NCBI GenBank assembly: GCA_027450185.1
Contig: DAIDKF010000011.1
Coordinates: forward strand, 1 to 64,000
DNA from: Granulicella sp.
GTDB lineage: Bacteria > Acidobacteriota > Terriglobia > Terriglobales > Acidobacteriaceae
Direction: 5' to 3'
DNA length: 64,000 bases
The position numbers were made by a program, and so were the translations under genes. The notes under the pieces were generated by a model, which did no database searches, was not told the origin of the DNA, and was given only the letters and a program-made list of their open reading frames with translations. Shown piece after piece: positions 17,586-26,168 of this stretch (within the stretch, counting starts at the first letter, position 1; every line of letters starts with the position of its first letter).

Positions 17586-18605
17586 ATGAAACAAATCCGT
17601 CAAGATCAGAGGGTGAACTCGATTCTAGTGAGCGTTGTAATTCCTGCCTTCAATGCTGCAGCGACGATTGACGACACACTCAGGAGCGTTCGAAGTCAAT
17701 CGCACCGGAACCTTCAAATCGTCGTTGTCAATGACGGTTCAACCGATAACACTCTGTCGATTGCAACAAGCCATGCTGCCCAGGACCGCCGTATTCTTCT
17801 GGTTTCGCAGCAGAATGCAGGCGTAGCCGCTGCCAGAAACGCAGGCTGGCGGGCGGCCACGTCAGATTTGATCGCTTTCGTTGACGCCGACGACCTATGG
17901 GCCCCGACCAAAATCGAGCGGCAACTGGAAGTCATGCTTGCAGGTGGCGAACGCGTTGGACTGGTCTACACATGGTTCGACGTGATTGACGAACGCAATT
18001 TCATTCGGTTCAGCGTTCAAGGACAACGCATCTCTGGAAACGTGATTGACCATGCACTACGCGGAAACTTTGTAGGCAATGGAAGTTCGCCACTCATTCG
18101 GCGCATGGCGTTGCTTGAAGCAGGAGGATACGATCCGGGGCTGCTCCAACGCGGCGTCCATGGTTGCGAAGACATGTTGATGTATTACCGAATCGCAAGG
18201 CGATTTGACTTCGGTGTAGTTCCAGAGCACCTCACCGGGTATCGTGTTGTTTCGGGAAGAATGTCAAGTAATCGTCCGCGCATGTTTGCCTCGTTTCGCG
18301 CCGTTGCACAGGAGATGAACGCTGCATATCCGCAATGCCATGCCGCAATCCAATCGGGCGTCCGATCCTACTTGCAGTTTCTGATCGGCGAGGCGCTTGC
18401 TTTTCAGGATTTCGCACAAGTCTGGCCCTTGCTGTCTCCCTGGGTGCGAGAGCATCCTCTCGACCTGCTTTTCCTTCCCATTGAGATAGCTGGAACAAAG
18501 ACAAAATTTCATATTAAATGGATCGTTCGAGCTTTGATTGGTCGTCCCCGCGCCAGATACGCAAAGAGGTTTTCAATTGGAGAGCTTCAGGAGACAGTGG
18601 TCTGA
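17586..18605 (+). CDS. Family 2 glycosyltransferase (tandem paralogue)
   Basis: 339 residues. SVVIPAFNAAATIDDTLRS, VNDGSTDNTLSI and FVDADDLWAPTKIERQ define the GT2 fold. The segment GVHGCEDMLMYYRIARR corresponds to the acceptor-side ED motif. It lies 85 bases after the similar GT2 at 16493 in the same direction. No membrane helix is evident. Confidence 0.9.
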   Translation: MKQIRQDQRVNSILVSVVIPAFNAAATIDDTLRSVRSQSHRNLQIVVVNDGSTDNTLSIATSHAAQDRRILLVSQQNAGVAAARNAGWRAATSDLIAFVDADDLWAPTKIERQLEVMLAGGERVGLVYTWFDVIDERNFIRFSVQGQRISGNVIDHALRGNFVGNGSSPLIRRMALLEAGGYDPGLLQRGVHGCEDMLMYYRIARRFDFGVVPEHLTGYRVVSGRMSSNRPRMFASFRAVAQEMNAAYPQCHAAIQSGVRSYLQFLIGEALAFQDFAQVWPLLSPWVREHPLDLLFLPIEIAGTKTKFHIKWIVRALIGRPRARYAKRFSIGELQETVV

Positions 18606-18877
18606 CCGAACGATTGCAACTTTTGCATGGTCCACATATTCCCTGGCCCGTGCTGCCGCATCTACGTTTTGCCTGGTAGCGGCACTCCCAAACGTCGCCT
18701 TCACGCACTCTGGGGCTCTCCTGGCCGACCTCCTCTGATATGCTTAACCCATGCGTGTCCTTGCTTCCATTCGGACGGCAGCCCCGCAAACGTATCGTCT
18801 TTGATGGTTGAGACGAGTACGCGTAGACGTTGTAGGGGTAGGGATCGCTAAGCAGGTATGGTGTTGCTGTATAACGT

Positions 18878-18954
18878 GCGCCCGTAGCTCAGCTGGATAG
18901 AGCGGCAGCCTCCGAAGCTGTAGGTCAGAAGTTCGAATCTTCTCGGGCGCACCA
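18878..18954 (+). tRNA. tRNA-Arg (anticodon CCG), CCA encoded
   Basis: A full cloverleaf can be drawn: acceptor GCGCCCG/CGGGCGC, D-arm GCTC/GAGC, anticodon stem GCAGC/GCTGT with loop CTCCGAA (anticodon CCG, reading CGG), T-arm AGAAG/CTTCT with TTCGAAT, discriminator A, and encoded CCA at 18952-18954. It lies between two polysaccharide glycosyltransferase genes. Its 5' half closely resembles the truncated copy at 10467. Confidence 0.97.
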
Positions 18955-19139
18955 AACTCATCTTTCGGCCATGGAACGACTCGAACCGCCTGAGAGGTAG
19001 TTGTTATCTGAGTTCAAAATCCCTTTCCCCGGGCCTGTATTTCAGACCCTTCGGAAACAGGAGATTTTGAACTCTTTTATTTTTGCTCGATACTGGCTCC
19101 CCGCATGGGCGTGGTGGGGGTAGCGCGTGCTCATCGGCC

Positions 19140-19910
19140 TCAGCGAGGCCGGGCGTATCTGTACAGCCAGTAGGAGTTCCATATGTACAGTGTCCACCAA
19201 TAGGCTGCACGGGGCAGGGAGAGCTTGGAGTATTCGCGGTAGATCTTCCAGGTGTCCTTCACCGCCCTTACCTTATTGGAAGATCGACTATTGGCGGAGA
19301 GACGGTAACGGCCGAGGTCGTAGGGTAGCCGGTGTCCATTCTCGCCCCGCTCGATGATGCTCAGCCAGCCGCAGAAATCCTCATGCGTGTAGCGATAGCG
19401 GTAGGGAAAATGAAAGTCTGGAACGCGATCGCGATCGATGACCATGCTAAGGCAGCCACCCGTGCCACGGCGGGTGTGCAGGGCACGCAGGTCGAGCACC
19501 TCCGGTCCTGTAATGAGCGCACCAACGAGTGCGCCGTCATGGGAGATGTGCCGGTAGTCGTGATAGATAAAGCCATAGTTGTGTGTGATCATCCACTCGA
19601 CGGCGCGGGCGAGCTTTTCCGGGTGCCACAGATCATCCGCGTCCAGAAAGGCGACAAATCGTCCTCGAGCGGCACTGAGCGCGACATTGCGGGCTGCGGA
19701 GGGCCCTTCGTTGGCAGGAGTGCGAAGGGAGCGGAAGCGTGGATCCTCGGCCGCGGCAGCCTCTACCATGGCCAGCGATGCGTCCGTCGATCCGTCATCG
19801 ACAAGTATCTGTTCCCAGTCGGTCAGCGTTTGCGCGCGAACCGTCGCAAAAGTTTCGGGCAACCAGCGTTCAGCGTTGTAGACCGGAGTGACGATCGTAA
19901 CCAGTGGCAT
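19140..19910 (-). CDS. Family 2 glycosyltransferase (short)
   Basis: 256 residues. MPLVTIVTPVYNAERWLPET, VDDGSTDASLAM and FLDADDLWHPEKLAR give a GT2 core. It lacks the C-terminal extension of its neighbours and ends in a Trp/Tyr-rich basic tail (WWTLYIWNSYWLYRYARPR), possibly a membrane-surface anchor. It is transcribed towards the tRNA. Confidence 0.88.
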   Translation of the reverse strand: MPLVTIVTPVYNAERWLPETFATVRAQTLTDWEQILVDDGSTDASLAMVEAAAAEDPRFRSLRTPANEGPSAARNVALSAARGRFVAFLDADDLWHPEKLARAVEWMITHNYGFIYHDYRHISHDGALVGALITGPEVLDLRALHTRRGTGGCLSMVIDRDRVPDFHFPYRYRYTHEDFCGWLSIIERGENGHRLPYDLGRYRLSANSRSSNKVRAVKDTWKIYREYSKLSLPRAAYWWTLYIWNSYWLYRYARPR

Positions 19911-20349
19911 GATAGAACCTTTCCGCGATTACCCCCACGTCGTCGGGCAGAGCGACTGGCGGCGGTTAGAACGATGGAGACATGCAGAAACTGCAATGGA
20001 CGGAGGCAGATTGAGAATAGCCGGGATGATGAAAACCACCCCCGAAAAATCTGAGCAATTGGCTTTCAGAATATTAGCCTACCAGCGAAGCTCAGTGTGT
20101 CATCGGCACTCCTCGACACGAAAACAGATGTTGACGTGGCAGATACTCCGGAGAACCTAAGCTGATCAGAGCCTCCTCAGGCAAACCAATCGCCCCTTCC
20201 TTCCAGCGAATATATATCTTGTCGAGTTGGACGCACGAAATTGCCTTGGGGGTGAGCATGGAGACGAGACCTGGTCCGCACCCGTGCGAAGTTGGACTGG
20301 TAGACTACGCTTGCGGCGACTAGCCTGTTGCTGTGAGGGGAACAGAGCT
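19911..20349. other. Intergenic region, no gene seen
   Basis: About 440 bases between the divergent GT2 at 19140 and the deacetylase at 20350. Short ORFs here have no family-like sequence. It presumably holds two promoters. I see no strong hairpin or repeat. Confidence 0.35.
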
Positions 20350-21150
20350 TTGCGAGATGAATGGATTTCCGAGGGACAGGCAACTACACCACTCCGCAGT
20401 CTTCATCTTCTTTACCATGAGGTGAGGCAGTGCCGGAGCGACTACTCGTATGTGATTGAACGCGAGCAGTTCGAGCGCCATGTCGATCTCTGTGCCGAGA
20501 TGCGAAACTACGGAACGGAAAGCTTGTTTCCGGAGCTGACCTTCGACGATGGGCATATATCGAACTTCGAGCATGCTCTGCCCGTGTTGCAGTCGAGGGG
20601 CCTGACGGCACATTTTTTTATCACTGCGGGATGGACGGCAACAAAGCCGGGCTACATGGGGTGGGAGGAGTTACGATCGCTGCATGCGGCTGGACAGAGG
20701 ATTGGTGCGCATGGATGGTCGCATACGCTGCTTACTCACTGCGCCGGGAAGGAACTGGAGAAAGAGCTGCGCGGCGCTCGGATGCTGCTGGAGGATAAGC
20801 TGGGGACTCCAATTACCACAATGTCGTTGCCGGGAGGGCGCTACAACCAGCGAGTTCTTGCGGCCTGCCGGGCGGCGGGATACTCGATGGTTTTTTCGTC
20901 AGAGCCTCGCGCGGAGCTGGTGCCAGCGGGTTACAGGATTGGCCGTCTGAATATCCGCGGGGATATGACGGTGGATTGGATTCGAAGTGTGCTGCAGCCG
21001 GGCAGCCGCGTGTTGTCGAGCCTGGAGCGCCAGTATCGGATGAAGTCAGCGGCAAAGAGAATCGTCGGAGACCGGTTGTACGAAAAAATCTGGGCACTAT
21101 TGAATCGGAAAGAACTGGTAGCCGGTAATGGTGGGGAAGGCGCAGCATGA
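20350..21150 (+). CDS. NodB-type polysaccharide deacetylase
   Basis: Probably removes N- or O-acetyl groups from a polysaccharide. The metal-binding motifs are LTFDDGH and GAHGWSHTLLTH (HxxxH), followed by SLPGGRYNQR, all in NodB order. I choose a TTG start (LRDEWISEG), because GAGGGG lies about 9 bases upstream. The track start 41 codons earlier adds a Cys/Arg-rich segment unlike the family. It overlaps the next gene by ATGA, so the two are translationally coupled in a polysaccharide operon. Confidence 0.85.
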   Translation: MRDEWISEGQATTPLRSLHLLYHEVRQCRSDYSYVIEREQFERHVDLCAEMRNYGTESLFPELTFDDGHISNFEHALPVLQSRGLTAHFFITAGWTATKPGYMGWEELRSLHAAGQRIGAHGWSHTLLTHCAGKELEKELRGARMLLEDKLGTPITTMSLPGGRYNQRVLAACRAAGYSMVFSSEPRAELVPAGYRIGRLNIRGDMTVDWIRSVLQPGSRVLSSLERQYRMKSAAKRIVGDRLYEKIWALLNRKELVAGNGGEGAA

Positions 21151-22313
21151 GGGTTCTACACATCATCAGCAGTTGTGGGATGTACGGTGCGGAGGCCGTG
21201 ATTCTTAACCTGTCGCGGATGCTGAATGAGGGCTCGCATCGCAGTGTGGTAGGGGCGTTTCTGAACTCCTCGAACCCAAATCAGCAATTGCATGAAAGTG
21301 CGTCGAGGGAAGGCATTGAGTCGCACCTGATTCCATGCAGCGGCAGAGCGGACCGCACAGCGATTCGCCGCATTCGAGAGCTCGCCTCAGCAATGGACGC
21401 AGACGTAGTGCATGCGCACGGTTACAAGGCCGATCTTTACGTTTACTTTGCGTTGCGCGGATCGCGTATCCCGCTGGTGTCGACATGTCATACCTGGTAT
21501 GACGTTGATGCAAAAGATTATTTCTACGGAGTCGTGGACCGCTTGACACTGCGCAGCTATGAGCGGATCGTGGCGGTGTCGGAAGGGGTGCGCGAGTACC
21601 TTCTGCGAGCGGGCGTGCGAGCCGGCAAGATCAGCATGATTCGAAATGGAATTGACCTGCGGGCCTTCGATCGTGCATCGGCGGTGGTCAAGGACGAGCT
21701 GGGCTGGGGCGCGTACCCGCTGGTCGGCCTGGTGGGTCGTCTTTCGATAGAGAAAGGCGTGGATATTTTTCTGGCGGCCGCGGCCCTCGTGCTTGCCGAA
21801 CTTCCCGATACCCGGTTTGTCGTGGCTGGAGACGGTCCCGATCGCGCAAAGCTGGATGCGTTGATCGATGAGCTCGGGATCGGCGCGAGCATGCATATGC
21901 TGGGGCGCCGCGACGACATGGCGGCAGTATATGCCTCACTCGATTTGATGGTTTCGTCGTCGCGACGGGAGGGACTGCCAATGGCGATTCTGGAATCCAT
22001 GGCGAGTCGCGTGCCGCTGATAGCAACGGCCGTGGGAGCAGTGCCGACCGTCGTTCTCGATGACCGCACGGGGGTGCTCGTGCCCGAGGCCGATGCGGGC
22101 ATGCTGGCAAAGGAGATCCTCATGCTGCTCGGAGATCAGGCACGACGTCAGCGACTTGCCATAGCGGCGCGGCAGTTGGTGGAGGATGAGTTTTCTGCGC
22201 AGCGGATGACAGCGGACTATCTCCAGGTGTATGACGAGGCAGTCGCGATGAAGGCGAGACGTCGACGGGCTTGGGCAGGATCATCGGTTGGTGGCAGAGG
22301 AAAAACAAAGTGA
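21147..22313 (+). CDS. Family 4 glycosyltransferase
   Basis: 388 residues of the GT-B fold. The N-terminal domain begins MRVLHIISSCGMYGAEAVI. The C-terminal donor domain has VGRLSIEKGVDIFL, AGDGPDRAKLDAL and the REGLPMAILESMA (E-x7-E) motif of retaining GT4 enzymes. It is coupled upstream by ATGA to the deacetylase and downstream by GTGA to the next GT4, so the three genes form one tight operon. Confidence 0.94.
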   Translation: MRVLHIISSCGMYGAEAVILNLSRMLNEGSHRSVVGAFLNSSNPNQQLHESASREGIESHLIPCSGRADRTAIRRIRELASAMDADVVHAHGYKADLYVYFALRGSRIPLVSTCHTWYDVDAKDYFYGVVDRLTLRSYERIVAVSEGVREYLLRAGVRAGKISMIRNGIDLRAFDRASAVVKDELGWGAYPLVGLVGRLSIEKGVDIFLAAAALVLAELPDTRFVVAGDGPDRAKLDALIDELGIGASMHMLGRRDDMAAVYASLDLMVSSSRREGLPMAILESMASRVPLIATAVGAVPTVVLDDRTGVLVPEADAGMLAKEILMLLGDQARRQRLAIAARQLVEDEFSAQRMTADYLQVYDEAVAMKARRRRAWAGSSVGGRGKTK

Positions 22314-23530
22314 GCAACAGACGGCCGCGCGTATTCATGATGGACCTGTGGGCAACGGTGCCGTATTACACCGCGTATCTTTCCAGGGCACTGCTGGCGG
22401 AGGGCGTCGATGTGATGGTCGGGTCGATCACTTACTATCTGGACCCGGATTGCTTCTCGAGACTTGGGATCAAGGTGGATCCGGGGCTGCTGGATGTCGT
22501 GGGAAGGTTCCCCCTGCCACGCGTGCCGCGCAGGGCGCTGAAGCTGATGGAAGCGATGGTGAATCTGTGTGCGCTGACGATGCGGTTCTGGATGTCGCCG
22601 CCGCAGGTGATTCACGTTCAGTTCCTGCCCATGTTGAAGTGGAATCTGCCGCTGGATTTCTGGTTTCTGGCGTTCTGCCGTAAACGGGGATCGAAGATTG
22701 TGCTGACCGTCCACGACCTGCTTCCCCACAATACGGGCGAGACGTACAAGGACACATTTTTCGAACTGTATGGGATGGCCGACCGCATCATCTGCCACTC
22801 GGACCACATCCGGGCTCGGCTTGCGGCGGAGTTTTCGGTGCCAGAGAAGAAGGTTGCGGTGATTCCGCACGGCCCGTTCTTTTATGACCTGCCGGCGCCT
22901 TGTTCGGAGCAAGCTCCCGCGAATGTCGAGGCCGGGCCGGGGAGCGTGCTGGTGCTGTGGCAGGGGATCATCTCGGCTTATAAGGGCGTCGATCTTCTGC
23001 TGCGCGCATGGCAGCACGTGGAGGCGCTGGACGGGGATTGCCGACTGGTGATCGTCGGCACCGGCGCCCCGGACCTGCTGGAACAGATTCGCGAGCAGGT
23101 GAAGCGCCTGGAGTTGAAGCGCGTGACCTTGCAGCTTCGTTTCATCTCTACCCAGGAACTGGTGGGCATGTATCGCGCGGCGGATGTGGTGGTCTATCCC
23201 TATCGGGCGATTACGACCAGCGGCGCCCTGGCGACGGGTTTGGCATTAGGCAAGGCCATCGTGGCCAGCGACCTTCCGGTATTTCGCGAACTGCTGAGGA
23301 GCCGCGACAATGCGCTCCTCGTAGATCCGCAGAATACGGCGGAGTTGGCCGGCGCGCTGGTGGAATTGGTGCAGGATTCTGGGCTGCGGGAACGGCTCGC
23401 GAGCAGGGTGCGGGAGATGGACTTCGGCGACAAATCGTGGCTCGCAATTGCCAGGCAGACAGCGCAGGTCTATACGGATGTTGTGGATCGGCGCGCGCCC
23501 ATCGATTCGCGTGCTTTGCCGTGTGGTTAG
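22310..23530 (+). CDS. Family 4 glycosyltransferase (GTG start)
   Basis: The GTG at 22310 overlaps the preceding stop (GTGA) and follows GAGG by nine bases, so I prefer it to the track start at 22271. This gives about 406 residues. GT-B features include RPRVFMMDLWATVPYYTAY, LTVHDLLPHNTG, a donor-side VLWQGIISAYKGVDLLL, and YPYRAITTSGALATGLALGK with FRELLRSRDNALLVDP. Substrate unknown. Confidence 0.9.
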   Translation: MSNRRPRVFMMDLWATVPYYTAYLSRALLAEGVDVMVGSITYYLDPDCFSRLGIKVDPGLLDVVGRFPLPRVPRRALKLMEAMVNLCALTMRFWMSPPQVIHVQFLPMLKWNLPLDFWFLAFCRKRGSKIVLTVHDLLPHNTGETYKDTFFELYGMADRIICHSDHIRARLAAEFSVPEKKVAVIPHGPFFYDLPAPCSEQAPANVEAGPGSVLVLWQGIISAYKGVDLLLRAWQHVEALDGDCRLVIVGTGAPDLLEQIREQVKRLELKRVTLQLRFISTQELVGMYRAADVVVYPYRAITTSGALATGLALGKAIVASDLPVFRELLRSRDNALLVDPQNTAELAGALVELVQDSGLRERLASRVREMDFGDKSWLAIARQTAQVYTDVVDRRAPIDSRALPCG

Positions 23531-24432
23531 GAGCGGCGTATCAGGCTACGGGTCCAGTTCAAGAGCAGGGACGCAGCGGTTCGAGAGTTGTCGAAGTCTA
23601 CAGGGCAGGTTGCGACAGCCCGCAAGGCGCTGCGCAGCGCGGCGCCCGGACGGTTTTGCTCCTTCAGGGCTTCGGCCCTCTGCTTGTACGCGCGAGCCAG
23701 GGAGATCTGACGGGCACTCAGGCCGCAGCCCTTCGCGCCGTAATGCTTGCGAATGAACTGTAGCTGCGCCTCGAACATTCGCTGCGCATTCGTGGACATC
23801 GAACCTGGAGATCTCCTGTAGTAGGCAAGGACTTTGGGAACGAACGCCACTTCGTGACGCAACGCAATCCGAAGCCAGAGATCTCGATCTTCCGTTGAGC
23901 GCATCGTCTCATCGAAGCATCCAACCTCGTCAACGCAGCGCCTGCGGAAGGTGATGGTTGGGCATGGTAGTTCAATCTTTCGCATGTAGATGTGAGAGGC
24001 GATGCGGCCCTCGGAGTGCCTCAGGTTGCCTGCCCATGTCCTCTCGATCTGGCCTCCCGGGTCGATCAACGTAACCAGGCCATAGGCGAGACCCGCTTTT
24101 GGCCGCTCGCGCAAAACCTTCAACGACTCTGCAAGCCGGCACGGTGTCCACACATCATCGGCATCGAGAAGCGCGATGAATTCGGACGATGCAGCGCGTA
24201 TGGCGGTGTTTCTTGCGGCAGGTAGCCCACGGTTCTCCTGTGTGATGCATGTAATTTTGGCTCCGAAGCGGTCCAGAAATGGAGCGATCACTTCGTCCGT
24301 GTTGTCCGTGCTGCCATCGTTGACGAGCACGATGTGCCAATCGTCGAAGGTCTGTGCAGCGACGCTTTCGATGGCAAAGGGCAGGTACCTTGCAGCATTG
24401 AACGCGGGGATAATCACGTCGACTGTAGCCAT
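23527..24432 (-). CDS. Family 2 glycosyltransferase
   Basis: 301 residues from MATVDVIIPAFN. GT2 blocks are VLVNDGSTDNTDE, LLDADDVWTPCRLAE and the acceptor-side RSTEDRDLWLRIALR. The C-terminus is basic. Its TAA stop shares bases with the TAG stop of the GT4 gene arriving from the other side, so the two genes end inside each other. The track ORF starts 33 codons too early. Confidence 0.9.
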   Translation of the reverse strand: MATVDVIIPAFNAARYLPFAIESVAAQTFDDWHIVLVNDGSTDNTDEVIAPFLDRFGAKITCITQENRGLPAARNTAIRAASSEFIALLDADDVWTPCRLAESLKVLRERPKAGLAYGLVTLIDPGGQIERTWAGNLRHSEGRIASHIYMRKIELPCPTITFRRRCVDEVGCFDETMRSTEDRDLWLRIALRHEVAFVPKVLAYYRRSPGSMSTNAQRMFEAQLQFIRKHYGAKGCGLSARQISLARAYKQRAEALKEQNRPGAALRSALRAVATCPVDFDNSRTAASLLLNWTRSLIRRS

Positions 24433-24790
24433 CCTGCCTATTTTCCCACATCGATCGGGATTGCCCGCGACCGTATGGCTCGGTGGAGGCGCCCGCGTCC
24501 CGCCAAGGCTCCGTTCGTCCGCCCAGGACATAGGGCATCAGAAGAGCTGGCATGTGCCAGCAAGAGACATGACGAACGACTTGTTCAAGATGGCAACCTC
24601 CATGCGAATGGAATAGGATTCTTGGCTGGCGAACACGTAAGATACTCGTGAGGGAAGAGTGTTGTCGGCCACGCCGGAGGCTAGCCGATGGATGATCCAG
24701 AGCGAGCCTTCTGCGCAGCCGTTGACCGTGCTGGTCTGTTCTGGGGGGAACAGCAATTGATCACCTAGCACGCGTCACGGAGGTTGAAGC
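24433..24790. other. Intergenic region, no gene seen
   Basis: About 360 bases upstream of the O-antigen-ligase-like gene and the divergent GT2. Small ORFs on both strands lack any recognisable sequence. A strong ribosome site (GGAGG, 24779-24783) near its right edge belongs to the next gene. Confidence 0.35.
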
Positions 24791-26116
24791 TTGGGTCTAG
24801 GTCTCGGTATTGTGCACTACGTACCCCTGGTTGCTTACCTGGGCATCTGGGTCATGATCCTCGTCTCGTTAGGGGGCAAGCCTCTGTGGGGCCTCTATTA
24901 CGCGATTCCGTTTATCCCATACCGCACCATGCGGAACCACTTCATCGGTTATCCGCTGGGTGGAAACATGCTGACCATCCTGGTTCTCACGGTGATTTTG
25001 GGAGCCCTGATCCATGGCAAACGTCTGCCGAAGTCAAAGCTTTACCTGACCTGGTTCATCTTTGGAATCTACTTGTATGCATCGATGTGGATGGGAGCCA
25101 TGCTTGGGAAAGCCCCTGATCCGTCCAGTTTTACCGCCCTGAACTTCCTTCAATGGAAGAGTTATATGCTCATCCCACTCGTGTTCGTGGCGACGTGCCT
25201 GGTGGCCGAAGACAGAAAGGCTGTCCGGACGATCATCATGATCACGGCGATCTCTCTTTTTCTCATCGACAGAAGTTTCATCATGGAAACCATGTCGAGA
25301 AGTTGGGGACACTTCGACGAGAGCAAGCGTGACGAGGGTCCACTGGCCTATGGGTCCAATGAAACAGCGGCCTTCTTTGCCCAGTTCGCCATGTTCTTTT
25401 GGGGCTTCGTACAATTTGTCAAACGCAGGAAACTCAAGCTCTTTGGTTATGGACTGATCGCCCTCACGTTAGCTGCAACCATGTACACGTTCTCGCGCGG
25501 AGGATATCTGGCGGTGTTGGTCGGCGTGTTCATGCTGGGCATACTGAAAGACAGGAAGCTCGTGGTAATTCTTGGAATATTTCTGCTGACCTGGCAAACG
25601 ATTGTTCCTGTGCCTGTACGCGAGCGCGTTATGATGACCACCGATTCGAGTGGACAACTCGAATCCTCTGCGCATGAGCGCGTAGAACTATGGCAGAATG
25701 CGGAAGAGTCGATCATTGCCAGTCCAATTTTTGGAAATGGCTTTGGCACGTTCCAGTATGGCCAGCACGTCGACGACCTGAGAGATACCCATAACTGGTA
25801 TGTCAAGGTGCTTGTCGAAACCGGAATCATCGGGCTGATTATCGTATTATTCCTGCTTCAACAGATGCTTTCGCTGCCTTATCGATTATTCAGGAAAGCC
25901 GAAGACCCGCTCTATCAAGGTCTTGGCCTGGGGCTCTTGATTGCCATGTGTTCGTGCATGACGGCCAACTTTTTTGGTGACAGGTGGACATTGCTTGAGA
26001 TCACAGGAATGCTCTGGGTCCTCTTTGGAGCGGCCGTTCGCGCCAATCAGTTCATGGCGGAAGGATCGACACCCGAGCGAGCACCCGCGGATGCAAGTGC
26101 TGTGCGATACGCCTAG
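24791..26116 (+). CDS. O-antigen ligase / polymerase-like membrane protein (Wzy_C family)
   Basis: 441 residues and about eleven membrane helices. The large periplasmic loop contains the family signature in RDTHNWYVKVLVETGIIGL, preceded by ASPIFGNGFGTFQYG. Proteins of this class either polymerise repeat units or ligate polysaccharide to lipid or protein. It begins with TTG, supported by GGAGGTTGAAGC immediately before. The lower helices are rich in Phe/Tyr/Met. It is followed about 50 bases later by the formyltransferase-like/deacetylase fusion. Confidence 0.85.
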   Translation: MGLGLGIVHYVPLVAYLGIWVMILVSLGGKPLWGLYYAIPFIPYRTMRNHFIGYPLGGNMLTILVLTVILGALIHGKRLPKSKLYLTWFIFGIYLYASMWMGAMLGKAPDPSSFTALNFLQWKSYMLIPLVFVATCLVAEDRKAVRTIIMITAISLFLIDRSFIMETMSRSWGHFDESKRDEGPLAYGSNETAAFFAQFAMFFWGFVQFVKRRKLKLFGYGLIALTLAATMYTFSRGGYLAVLVGVFMLGILKDRKLVVILGIFLLTWQTIVPVPVRERVMMTTDSSGQLESSAHERVELWQNAEESIIASPIFGNGFGTFQYGQHVDDLRDTHNWYVKVLVETGIIGLIIVLFLLQQMLSLPYRLFRKAEDPLYQGLGLGLLIAMCSCMTANFFGDRWTLLEITGMLWVLFGAAVRANQFMAEGSTPERAPADASAVRYA

Positions 26117-26168
26117 CGGAAGTCACATGGAACAGACGCTACGGCAAAGTAGTCGCGTTGCGTAATGA

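Noticed and set aside
19911-20349. Short ORFs between GT2 and deacetylase
   Set aside because: They overlap promoter-like sequence, have no ribosome sites and no recognisable protein pattern.
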